Source of the DNA: CANIGN01 sp041391385
GTDB taxonomy: Bacteria > Bdellovibrionota > UBA2428
DNA length: 64,000 nt
NCBI GenBank assembly: GCA_041391385.1
Contig: JAWKOD010000005.1
Span: forward strand, 327,080-391,079
Direction of reading: 5' to 3'
Of this stretch, positions 37,762-46,070 are shown in pieces. A program made the translations under genes and the position numbers. How positions within the stretch are numbered: position 1 is the first letter of the stretch; every line of letters begins with the position of its first letter. The notes under the pieces were generated by a model. That model searched no databases and was not told the origin of the DNA. It saw only the letters and a list, made by a program, of their open reading frames with translations.

Positions 37762-38382
37762 TTAGGTCCCAGTTTTGATCTGGGAATTTTTTTTACAATC
37801 ATTTGCTTTATGAAGAGTTGCTTCGTTACAGAAAAAATCTCTTACCGTAGAGGGGCTGATGAGTACTGGAATTTCGGTGAGCAGCGCCTCTAAGATTTCT
37901 TTTGTACTCACGCTAGAACTGTCGTTTTTAAAGAGCTGCTTGTCGGCCCAATTCAGAGCGACCTGTTCTTGAAGGTGTTTGAGCATCAGAATCTCAATTT
38001 GCATTTTAGAATCAATTTTTGAAACTTCAGTTGCTTCTGAGTTGGCAACTTTCAGATCGATGATGCCATTGATATCTGTGCAAAGCATTTGACGTTGTTC
38101 TTGTTCGCTGAGTCCTTTGTAGCCTTCAAGGCTTTCTTTGCTGTCAGCACCATAGGGAATTTCTAAATCTGTAGAGCCTTTCTTTTTAAAGGCTTCTTGG
38201 ATTTTTGTGGCGAGTTCTGGGTTGGGCACTTTAAGAGGAAGCTTTGTCGTTCCAAGGTTTATTTGTAGAGTGACAGCTTGAGGTGCCGCTTTTTGTTCTG
38301 TTGTAGCCTTAGCCGCAAAAAGAGTTGAGCTGCTAAGGAGTAATGTTGAAAGTATTATTTGTTTGGCAATAAGCGTTTTCAT
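37762..38382 (-). CDS. Secreted protein of unknown function
   Basis: 206 residues from ATG 38382, which is preceded by AGGAAG at good spacing and overlaps the upstream stop (ATGA). The signal peptide spans residues 1-24 (LSTLLLSSSTLFAA). The mature part is acidic and helical. It includes a short beta element (VTLQINLGTTKLPLKVPN) and three cysteines (MLCTDING, DFFCNEA, NDCKKN). No family recognised. It is co-transcribed with the glucosaminidase-like gene, so a periplasmic or cell-wall role is plausible. Confidence 0.7.
   Translation of the reverse strand: MKTLIAKQIILSTLLLSSSTLFAAKATTEQKAAPQAVTLQINLGTTKLPLKVPNPELATKIQEAFKKKGSTDLEIPYGADSKESLEGYKGLSEQEQRQMLCTDINGIIDLKVANSEATEVSKIDSKMQIEILMLKHLQEQVALNWADKQLFKNDSSSVSTKEILEALLTEIPVLISPSTVRDFFCNEATLHKANDCKKNSQIKTGT
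37767..37794 (+). terminator. Rho-independent terminator
   Basis: TCCCAG (37767-37772), seven-base loop, CTGGGA (37780-37785), then an eight-T run ending 37794. It follows the pilin-like pseudogene on the plus strand and lies within the last codons of the convergent gene 37762-38382. Confidence 0.55.
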
Positions 38383-39239
38383 GTTCCACTTCCTATGCTT
38401 CTTTGGTTCCCCATGTTTACTGAGCCTTGAATAAAAATGTTCATTATTTTTGTAACAGAGCCTGGCCATTGACGATTCGTTCCTCTGGGGTCGTTGCGTG
38501 CTCCAACGGGTGCGTATTTAGATGCGATGCTTGAAATTGTTTTGCGACCTTCATCGAGATATTTTGCCTTTAAGTTTGCAGCCATGCCATCAATTCCTTC
38601 TTCAACAGAAGAGAAGGGCTTGTAGCACTTAGCTCCCTTACCGCACATAAGTCCACCGGGGTTGTTGTAAGAACGTAGGGCTCTTGAATTTCCCCAACCG
38701 GTTTCGAAGGCCATGACGGAGGCAAAGAAGACGGGGTCGAGACCATATTTCTTAGCTGTTTTAATGATATTTAAGCCTTGGCCTTTAAGCTTTCCTTTAA
38801 AGCGCTGATCGAGATAGCGGGCATCAATAAAACGGTTTTCAGTTACGTTACTAGAGGTATAAACAGTTTTTACACTTCCTGGGGATTGAGGTCCATTGAA
38901 GCTTTTCTTGCTTCCTGATTGATCTTTCTTAAAGAGTCTCGAGAGCCAAGAGCCGGTGCTTTTTTGAGTTTCTACTTTGGGTGCAGTTGCTTTACTGGGG
39001 GCAGCTTGCTTAGGAGTAGATGACTTTTTTGAAGAGAAGGTTCTTTTAAACCAGTTCTCTTTTTTTACAGTTTCTTCTGCTGGAGCTTCGTTCGAAGTTT
39101 TGCGTTCAGTTCTTTTAAAAGAACTGTGGCCTCCACTGGTAGGAGCGCTATAGGCTAAAGGAATTCCCAATTGCAAAGACGCAATGAGGCTTACTCCTAG
39201 GGCCAATAGGCGTAAATGGCTCGATCCTCTATTAATCAT
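38379..39239 (-). CDS. Exported glucosaminidase/lysozyme-like peptidoglycan hydrolase
   Basis: 286 residues from ATG 39239. The signal peptide (about 10-32, LLALGVSLIASLQLGIPLAYSA) is followed by a basic Ser/Lys/Pro linker (about 35-115). A catalytic domain of the mannosyl-glycoprotein endo-beta-N-acetylglucosaminidase type follows. It contains GLDPVFFASVMAFETGWGNSRALRSYNNPGGLM, with Glu in FETGWG as probable catalytic acid, and then KPFSSVEEGIDGMAANL. It likely cleaves peptidoglycan glycan strands in the periplasm. The gene is coupled to the secreted protein downstream by ATGA. Confidence 0.82.
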   Translation of the reverse strand: MINRGSSHLRLLALGVSLIASLQLGIPLAYSAPTSGGHSSFKRTERKTSNEAPAEETVKKENWFKRTFSSKKSSTPKQAAPSKATAPKVETQKSTGSWLSRLFKKDQSGSKKSFNGPQSPGSVKTVYTSSNVTENRFIDARYLDQRFKGKLKGQGLNIIKTAKKYGLDPVFFASVMAFETGWGNSRALRSYNNPGGLMCGKGAKCYKPFSSVEEGIDGMAANLKAKYLDEGRKTISSIASKYAPVGARNDPRGTNRQWPGSVTKIMNIFIQGSVNMGNQRSIGSGT

Positions 39240-39497
39240 ATTGTCTAAAGGGGAGCACAAGTGGTGCCTGGATTTTATTCATTAAAATTAGACACTTACG
39301 CCTAGACCTTTAGGCGCTCTTCCGTTTTGCGGAGACAGCTGTCTAATGAGAAGACAGTGTGGTCTTGGATTTTTGCACCTTGGCATCAAAAGTGTTCCGG
39401 AAAAACTGGAACGCTTAACCCTTTTAGTGATGCTTGGCGGCGTGTCTCTGAGCCAGGCCCGAATAGCATTTTATGAAGAGAAAAGGGAGAGTGTGTA
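39240..39497. other. Divergent intergenic region with several short inverted repeats
   Basis: 258 bases between divergent genes. Visible elements: CGCCTA/TAGGCG hairpin (39299-39316), perfect palindrome AGACAGCTGTCT (39333-39344), and AAGTGTTCC/GGAACGCTT (39390-39398 and 39408-39416). They may be operators or part of overlapping promoters. No convincing -35/-10 pair identified. Confidence 0.35.
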
Positions 39498-41582
39498 GTG
39501 AATCGTATTTTTGTATTGAGTTTAGGCTTCGTGTTTTTTTCGGCAAACGAGCTTCGAGCGCAGGAAGCGCCGCAAGCTTTTAGGGATTGGACTTTTGAGC
39601 GAAAAGAGATGGCCGCTCCTTTGGGAGCGTCTTGTGTTGCTTCAACCACCAAAAAAGTGGGTGAGCTGACGTGGAGATTAAGTATTGTTTATAATCCTGC
39701 GCTTGAGAACGCGACTCAGATTGTTGTGAGTACGGATGACTTAAGTGTAGAGAACAAAGTTGTTTATACGCAAACTGATAGCAGTAAAAACATCCAGAGA
39801 CATTTTCGAAGTGAGTTTTTGGATCAAGGCGTAGGCGCAAGAGCCTTTTGGTTTGCTCCTAGTTCTTTCGTAGATTTTTACAGCTACATACGTCGGGGAA
39901 CTGCGTTGAAGTTAAAGTATGTGCAAGAAACAGAAAAGCAGGTCTTGTTTTCGTTAATGGGAAGCACGGCTGCAACAAACAAAATATCAGAGCTATGCAA
40001 TAATAAGAAAGCATTCGTTCCAGAGTCTTTTTATAATTATGTCGATAAATTGAATGTGAGTGCTATTCCCGCGGATTCATCCGCATCTGTACCTAGTGCT
40101 TGGGATGATTTAGGAGATGCTTGGGATTCTTATTTAGAAACGGGAGTTGTACAAGCCGATATCAACGAAGTTCAAAAGAAGATTGACCCATTAGTCGCTC
40201 GTGAGCGCGAGTATTTAAGGCAGTCTGGTCTTTTAAATAATGAGATTCAGTCTCAAGAAAAGACTAAAAGCGATTTAGAGGCACTTGTAGTTACGCAAAA
40301 AGCTCAACTTAAAAAAGCGCAAGAAGACTTAGTTTCTGAAGATGCAAGACTGCAAGCAGCCTTAATTGTGTTGAAAGAAAAGGAAGATGTTTTTCGCACA
40401 GCACGAGAAGAAGGACGTCCTTACTTTAATGCGGTCGATTCGGACCAACAGAGGGTTTCTACGTTGAGTTCTCAAGTGAGTTCTACGAAAGAAAAGATTC
40501 GCGTTACAAAAATTGAAATTTCTAATTTATGGGATGAGGTTTCAACTCTGGAATCTCGTATTCGCAGTCTGCAACAGCAAGTTGCTCAGCTTCGCACTGA
40601 TCGTATTCGAGCGAATAATGAGTATCTCTCTTATAATGTTGAGTGGGAGTTAGAGCGTAAGCTTAATTCAGATGTGTTCTATCAGCAAAAACTTCGGGCT
40701 AAGCAAAGTTCTGATAGGGATCTCGTTTTAAAGAAAAACGAACTCAATCGAGCGGAGGCAAGCTTAAGAGATTTAGAACGAGATTTGCGGAGTTGCCAAA
40801 ATCAACCCGATAGAGATTGTTCTGCTCTCCAAAATCAGGTGAACGCTCAAAGAAATGAAGTTTCTCGTGCGCAACAACAGTATAATTCTGAGCTAGGACA
40901 AAATGCACAGTTGGAGAGAGATATTGCAAGCCGTAGCAATCAGTTGAGACGTGTAGCTGAAGACGAGAAACGCGCTTTAGCGAATAAGGTAGCCGATCTT
41001 GATGTTAAAATCAGTCAATACGAAAGTGCTATTTCTCAAAATGAATTTAAGCTTAATACACTACGAAACAGCGATATCCCTCGAGAAGAAAGAGCCCTGG
41101 CATCCGCAGAGAATACTTTAGTTATTCAACAAGGACAGTTGGATACGGCTCGCAATAACTTACGTCGCTCCGAGCAGGATTTGGCCGCATTTAAAGTGAG
41201 AACGGATTACGATCGCAAAGAAAGGGATTATGCAGCTGCTGATAAGTCTGTCAGAGACATACGCTCAAGAATGGCCGCTCTTGATTCACAAATTTCAATG
41301 TTGAAGACGGCGATTGCTCGCAATGAATCAAAAATAACAAGTATTGCGGCAAATATTGAAAAGCTTATTTCGCAGTTGGCAGCGACTCAGTCTGAGTTGC
41401 AGTCCGTTCAAGCCGCATTGGCTCCGTTGATGGATCAAAAAAAGGTTCTGCTTGTGCAGTTGTCAAAGTTTCAAGAAGCTTTGAGTGCAAGCGCAACAGA
41501 TTTTCGAGTTAACTTAAGAGATATCTCAGTACAAAAAACAAGAATGCCTGCGTTCCCGGCGCAATTTCATGATTGGCTTTAA
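39498..41582 (+). CDS. Secreted long coiled-coil protein
   Basis: 694 residues from GTG 39498 with GGGAGAG just upstream. The signal peptide ends near residue 21 (ELRAQ). A beta-rich globular domain follows (about 25-190). From about 215 to 690 the sequence is an almost continuous coiled coil rich in Gln, Arg, Glu, Leu and Ser (for example LESRIRSLQQQVAQLRTDR). A short Cys-containing break (LRSCQNQPDRDCSAL) lies near residue 440. It is probably a periplasmic rod or filament-like scaffold. Family not recognised. A strong bidirectional terminator follows. Confidence 0.75.
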   Translation: MNRIFVLSLGFVFFSANELRAQEAPQAFRDWTFERKEMAAPLGASCVASTTKKVGELTWRLSIVYNPALENATQIVVSTDDLSVENKVVYTQTDSSKNIQRHFRSEFLDQGVGARAFWFAPSSFVDFYSYIRRGTALKLKYVQETEKQVLFSLMGSTAATNKISELCNNKKAFVPESFYNYVDKLNVSAIPADSSASVPSAWDDLGDAWDSYLETGVVQADINEVQKKIDPLVAREREYLRQSGLLNNEIQSQEKTKSDLEALVVTQKAQLKKAQEDLVSEDARLQAALIVLKEKEDVFRTAREEGRPYFNAVDSDQQRVSTLSSQVSSTKEKIRVTKIEISNLWDEVSTLESRIRSLQQQVAQLRTDRIRANNEYLSYNVEWELERKLNSDVFYQQKLRAKQSSDRDLVLKKNELNRAEASLRDLERDLRSCQNQPDRDCSALQNQVNAQRNEVSRAQQQYNSELGQNAQLERDIASRSNQLRRVAEDEKRALANKVADLDVKISQYESAISQNEFKLNTLRNSDIPREERALASAENTLVIQQGQLDTARNNLRRSEQDLAAFKVRTDYDRKERDYAAADKSVRDIRSRMAALDSQISMLKTAIARNESKITSIAANIEKLISQLAATQSELQSVQAALAPLMDQKKVLLVQLSKFQEALSASATDFRVNLRDISVQKTRMPAFPAQFHDWL

Positions 41583-41614
41583 TGTTAAATTGAGCTTGTA
41601 GTTTTTAGATAAAA

Positions 41615-41664
41615 CAAAACCCCTAAAGAAGCCTTAAAGGCTCATTTAGGGGTTTTGCTTTTTT
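41615..41664. terminator. Bidirectional intrinsic terminator
   Basis: CAAAACCCCTAAA (41615-41627) pairs with TTTAGGGGTTTTG (41645-41657), a 13-base perfect stem. An inner AGCCTT/AAGGCT stem lies between, and T-rich tracts flank it on both strands. It separates the convergent genes 39498-41582 and 41672-42265. Confidence 0.9.
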
Positions 41665-41671
41665 GTTGAGT

Positions 41672-42265
41672 TTATAACCAGTAGCTTTTCTTAAGAGGTT
41701 TAAAGCCGTCGATAAACCTTTTGTAGAGTTTTTTATAATGAGACTCACTACAGTTTAATGGCTTGTGTGGATAGTCTGAGATATATTGCTCTACTTCCCA
41801 AACGAATTCAGTTGAATTTCTCCAGTCACTCTTACATTCGTTGAGATCAATAACAGCATAGGCCTTTATTCTCCCAGTTGAATCTACATAGGCATCGATA
41901 AAGCTTTCTGCAACATCTCTGGGAGTTTTGAAGACTGCTTTTCTCCCATGTAGACCATAGTCTCTTGAGTGGCCAACTGCTCCCCACTTTTTTTTATATT
42001 GAAAGAGATAAACAACATGATCAAGACAATCGACACTTTCAAGGCTGAGTGCGAGTGGAGGGTAATTGTGTTTTTCTAAAACTGCTGCTGCCATAAAGCA
42101 TGCTTCGAGGCAGTGAGCTGTTTCAGCTTTAAAAGCTTCGTTGGCTGATCGGAGTGTTTCTCCGTTTTCTTCTGCGTTGTATTTAAGTGCGTGCAGAAAA
42201 CTTTGCATTTGATATGGGGTTTTAATGAGAGATGCATAATGCTCAATAAAATTTTTTGTCATCAA
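41672..42265 (-). CDS. Transglutaminase-like protein
   Basis: 197 residues without signal peptide. The segment AETAHCLEACFMAAAVLE, then VDCLDHVVYLF and GAVGHSRDYGLHGRKAVF, has the Cys ... His ... Asp order of a transglutaminase/cysteine-peptidase-like fold. Cys52 or Cys56 and His83 would be catalytic. GRIKAYAVIDLN follows. I know this arrangement from uncharacterised bacterial transglutaminase-like proteins; the reaction is unknown. It is the last gene of the minus-strand block containing ether-lipid genes, but the intervening LtaS-like gene is broken. Confidence 0.65.
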   Translation of the reverse strand: MMTKNFIEHYASLIKTPYQMQSFLHALKYNAEENGETLRSANEAFKAETAHCLEACFMAAAVLEKHNYPPLALSLESVDCLDHVVYLFQYKKKWGAVGHSRDYGLHGRKAVFKTPRDVAESFIDAYVDSTGRIKAYAVIDLNECKSDWRNSTEFVWEVEQYISDYPHKPLNCSESHYKKLYKRFIDGFKPLKKSYWL

Positions 42266-42272
42266 GTAGCTG

Positions 42273-44212
42273 TTATTTGCACCAGCTACTCTCCATTTTA
42301 CAAAATTCTCGTTGAAAATAAATATGATTTAGCGCCAAATACGCTCTAGCTTTTTTGTTAGCTATAGATAAATCGCTATCTGAGGAGGTCAAAATTTTGA
42401 AAGGTTGTGAGTCACTATTCAAACCAAAAAATATGCTTTTGTCTTTTTCTGATGAAAAAAGATTATTCCCGAAGTTTAGATAGCGAGCCTCGCTGAGTGT
42501 GGCTGGAATTAACGTAGATAGAATGTCTTTGTGGGACGCAGCTCGAGTGGGATCATAGTGAATAAAGGGTTTAATATAATCTGGGACATAAAAGTAAAGT
42601 GGAACGCTTAAGGCTTTATTTACAGACATGATTTCTGAATTACGGGGAGAAAGCATCCACGAACTATGATCTCCAATTGCCATGATGAGTGTTTTTCTTT
42701 GAGCCTACTGGTATCTTTTTACCTCAGAAATAAAGTCACCTAAGGATTTGTTTGCATACTGATAACCCACAAGGCTTTTGAGCGAGTTTCAACACTTATT
42801 GTTGTGAGGGAGGGGCCAAGTTTTGCAGGTATGTTGTTGGGAAGGGCTTTGAAGTGAGTCGGGACATCGTAAGGTGTGTGGTTACTTGTTGTCATGACGA
42901 AGATAAAGAGAGGTTTTTCTTTTCTTCATCTAGAATGTCTTTTGCTAAGCGAAAAGAGTATTCGTCAAAGACGCCCCATGCACAGTCTTGGGCATCTGAG
43001 TACTTGCTTAAGATGTCACTTTGCCCGTACTGCTCCGAAAAGCCCTGCTTGGGAACCCATTGATTTAAGTTTCCTCCAGCCCATTTTTCCACTTGTTATA
43101 AAACAGTTCGATAACCTTTGTCTTTGTAGATTTGGGCAATTGCTGAGGGAAATGATTTAAAGCGAAAGGGACTATTCCAAATGAATACATCGCTAATTTC
43201 TTTGCCTGTAAGCATCCCTTCCATGGCAGGTAGCGTAGACGTAGCCGATGAGATAACATTTCTAAATAAAAAGTCATTTTTAACGTGTGGTTCTAAGCTG
43301 GAAAGAAAGTTGTTTTCTTGGCTGTGATAATCAAAAAGAAAGCCACTCCAACTTTCCATCATGACATAAACAACTAGGGAGGTTTTTTTCTAAGACAGTG
43401 TTTTGGGGGCTTGTTGTAAAAAGATCTTCCCAATTTTTTTTGCCGACAAATGTCAAGGCTTCTTCAACTGATGAAATATTGTATTTAGAGAGAATCTTAT
43501 TTTCTGGCACAAAAGAACTCGAACGTCCTTTTTCTTGAATGGCCTCTTTTATGGCAAAGAAGGGATTGTTGACGAGATAGTTAATGAAGGGGTGGTTTGA
43601 AACAATGATATCGTCTCTTTGAAGAGGAAAGGGGCTAGTGATACTCCCTCTCATGAGAAGCACGTGGATAGGTATATAGATAGCAAAAAGTGCGATTGTC
43701 TTTTTGGGACTAAGAGTCCATTTGTTTGAAACGAGAATAAACTTTTTGTTGAGGTATCTAACGAGATAAAAAATTATAGAGACAATCACAAGCCAGCGGA
43801 GCACGGGGTGATCTGACCAGGCAGATACTAAGACAGCTGAGGTGTCATCTTCGGCGAGTCCAAATATGAGTACGTTAATGTGTGACTGGAAGAACGCGTA
43901 GTACTGCTGATCGAGCATGATGATTAAAAGCGAAGCGATCCAAAGAAAGTGAATGAGTTTATGATTGAATTTTAAAAGAGCCTTTTTCTTTAAGAAAGGA
44001 TAAATGAGGCTAAGGACAAGGGGCGGAAGAAATATGAAGGCGGCTACTTTAAAGTCAAAGCGAAGACCTCTTTGAAAGGCGGGAATGAGGTCTTGTTTGT
44101 AGAGTGTGAGGCTTTCAGCAGGGGCATAGCGTAGCAATAAAGAAAATCGGTTAATAGTTAAGAGAAGAACAAAGAGAAGCTCGTTTAAGAGAAAGATTAA
44201 AAAAAGCTGCAC
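42273..44212 (-). pseudogene. Decayed LtaS-like sulfatase/phosphoglycerol transferase
   Basis: The N-terminal part (44212 down to about 43375) encodes four to five membrane helices and the start of a periplasmic domain. A frameshift near 43375 leads to VMMESWSGFLFD and TLPAMEGMLTG, the nucleophile region. TAA at 43096-43098 and further shifts follow. VMTTSNHTPYD appears near 42890 in another frame. An in-frame TAG (42705-42707) splits YANKSLGDFI from the metal-binding MAIGDHSSW. At least five lesions show genuine decay. In order and motifs it parallels the intact gene at 54042-55883. Such enzymes transfer phosphoglycerol-type groups on the outer face of the inner membrane. Confidence 0.85.
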
Positions 44213-44224
44213 TCAGAAAGATTA

Positions 44225-45148
44225 TCAAAGATTTTCCAGAGAAGCGACGAGACTGTGCTCGTACTCAAAGTTATAGATTTCTTTGAATTTGCTGTTGTCC
44301 ATTAGGGTAGGGAACTTAAAGTAATCCACCATATAGGTGGGCACCTTAAAGCTTTTGGCTGGAATTTGGCTCAAAAGGCTTTTAATTAAAAAATCAGGCA
44401 CCGGGATTTTTTGAATTTTTTTAAGCTTGAGTATCTCTGATAAAGGAACGCTTCCGGGTCCCGCTAGGTTGTAGGTTCCTTTTTGTGGGTTTTTAAGAAT
44501 TTCGGTAAAGGCACGGATAAGGTCGCTCTGGTGAAGCATTTGAAGAGGGGGATCGTATCCCAAGGGTGTAGGGAGCCACGGCATACGTAAAAGTTGAGAA
44601 ACGACATTGGATATTTTTCGTCCGATTACATTTGTAGGTCTAAGGATAATAGTTTCACCTTTGTGAGTGAGGCCAAATTCTGTAGCCAGATGGTCGAGTT
44701 CCATAGCGTCTGAAAGCTCAGGGATTCTTTGCGTAGCTCGGAGGGAGTCATCTTCATGCAGGTAGAGAGGGTTGTGAGGGTGCGCACCATAAACGTGAAA
44801 GGTACTCATGACAACAAGAGTAGGAATTTCGTGTCTCGAGCTTAAATCAAGTAAGTGTTTGGTCCCAAGAACGTTTTCACTGTAACGAGCATTTCTGCCT
44901 ACACCCGATGTAACGGGTACTCTGCCTAAGTGAAAGAATGCGTCGAAGTGATGCTTTCTAAAGACTTCGTCTACTTTACGGCTTCGGTAGTGACTTTGAT
45001 GAAGTTCACCTATGAATTTAGTATCGCTTTTTTCTGAACGCGGATCGATCCCAACTAGCTCGTAGTCGTCGCAAAGTACTTTTGAGAGCTCGCATGCGAG
45101 TCCACCACAGGCCCCGGTAATGAGTATTTTTTTCTTTTTAGGAGTCAC
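44225..45148 (-). CDS. Atypical SDR, NAD-dependent epimerase/dehydratase family
   Basis: 307 residues. Rossmann motif ITGACGGLA near the N-terminus and STFHVYG match extended SDRs. The expected Y-x3-K is replaced (ELSDAMELDHLATEF), so the standard catalytic Tyr/Lys pair is missing. ILRPTNVIGR and the C-terminal lobe are present. It overlaps the acyltransferase start by 11 bases and follows the alkyl-DHAP synthase gene. It may supply the ketone reduction of alkyl-DHAP or bind a cofactor without catalysis; this is inference from context. Confidence 0.75.
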   Translation of the reverse strand: MTPKKKKILITGACGGLACELSKVLCDDYELVGIDPRSEKSDTKFIGELHQSHYRSRKVDEVFRKHHFDAFFHLGRVPVTSGVGRNARYSENVLGTKHLLDLSSRHEIPTLVVMSTFHVYGAHPHNPLYLHEDDSLRATQRIPELSDAMELDHLATEFGLTHKGETIILRPTNVIGRKISNVVSQLLRMPWLPTPLGYDPPLQMLHQSDLIRAFTEILKNPQKGTYNLAGPGSVPLSEILKLKKIQKIPVPDFLIKSLLSQIPAKSFKVPTYMVDYFKFPTLMDNSKFKEIYNFEYEHSLVASLENL

Positions 45149-46001
45149 TAAAAGCTTCTCCTTGAAGAATGTTGGAGCCTCTTTTTTTGAGTCCTTTTTT
45201 GATCGCAGCCTGCATGGATTTTTTTATTTTTTCTACCTCTGCAAAAACTTCTTTATCCGAAGCTTCTTTTGTGAGCTCTGGGTAAATGGCTGGAAGAAAT
45301 TTCATTGATATTTTTGAAGGTACAGGTACAAGTCCTAGTGGTCCAAGTAAGGGAAAACTGGGAGTGATCGGAAAGTAAGGGGCTCTGAGTAGTTTAGCGA
45401 GGGGTTTGAAATTTGCAATTGCCGGATAGCTTTCCTCCGTGCCCACTAAAACAACGGGAATGATGGGCACTTGTGCCTCAATAGCGAGGCGGTAAAATCC
45501 ACTCGGAAAAGCTTGAAGCTGGTAACGGTGTTCAATAGTTTTACCGCTGCCCTTAACGCCTTCAGGAAAGACAAGAACGCTTTGTTTGTTTTTTAAAAGT
45601 TGAAGGCAGTTTTTTTGCTCACCCACAATTTGACCGAGTTTCATAAAGAATGATCCGATAAAGGGTAGGGTGGGGACCCAACGTTCGACCATGGCGCGAG
45701 TAAGTCTATTTTTTTGAGCCTTTGCTAAAAGGGCATAAACAACCATGAGCCCATCAATTGGAATTTGCCCACCGTGGTTGGCTATGAAAATAGCGGGACC
45801 TTCTGGAACTTCATCGAGACCAACAGCTGAAACACGAAAGTATTTTTCGTATAAAAAATTTACAAAAGGGGCGACTTTTAAAAGTGTGTCGCGAGATGCT
45901 CCCCAGGGATCGTGAGAGAGCGGTGCATAGGGGGCAAAGAGATCTGCAATTTTAGCAGATTCTTCTTTGCTTACTCCGAGTTGCGGTAACTGCAAATTCA
46001 C
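45138..46001 (-). CDS. PlsC-type glycerolipid acyltransferase
   Basis: 287 residues from GTG 46001, preceded by GAAGGA. The acyltransferase motifs are NHGGQIPIDG (catalytic His and Asp), then FPEGVKGSGK (phosphate-binding block) and PIIPVVLVGTEES. Such enzymes acylate glycerol-3-phosphate, lyso-phosphatidate or dihydroxyacetone phosphate at the membrane. Beside an alkyl-DHAP synthase and a fatty-acyl reductase, a DHAP acyltransferase role or acylation of alkyl-glycerol phosphate is likely (inference). It lies 69 bases after the alkyl-DHAP synthase stop. Confidence 0.85.
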   Translation of the reverse strand: MNLQLPQLGVSKEESAKIADLFAPYAPLSHDPWGASRDTLLKVAPFVNFLYEKYFRVSAVGLDEVPEGPAIFIANHGGQIPIDGLMVVYALLAKAQKNRLTRAMVERWVPTLPFIGSFFMKLGQIVGEQKNCLQLLKNKQSVLVFPEGVKGSGKTIEHRYQLQAFPSGFYRLAIEAQVPIIPVVLVGTEESYPAIANFKPLAKLLRAPYFPITPSFPLLGPLGLVPVPSKISMKFLPAIYPELTKEASDKEVFAEVEKIKKSMQAAIKKGLKKRGSNILQGEAFSDS

Positions 46002-46070
46002 GTCCTTCGTTCTACCGATACTTAAGTGTGTTGGCTAGGGCAATAGGGTCCGGTACATGGAGTGTAAGAC

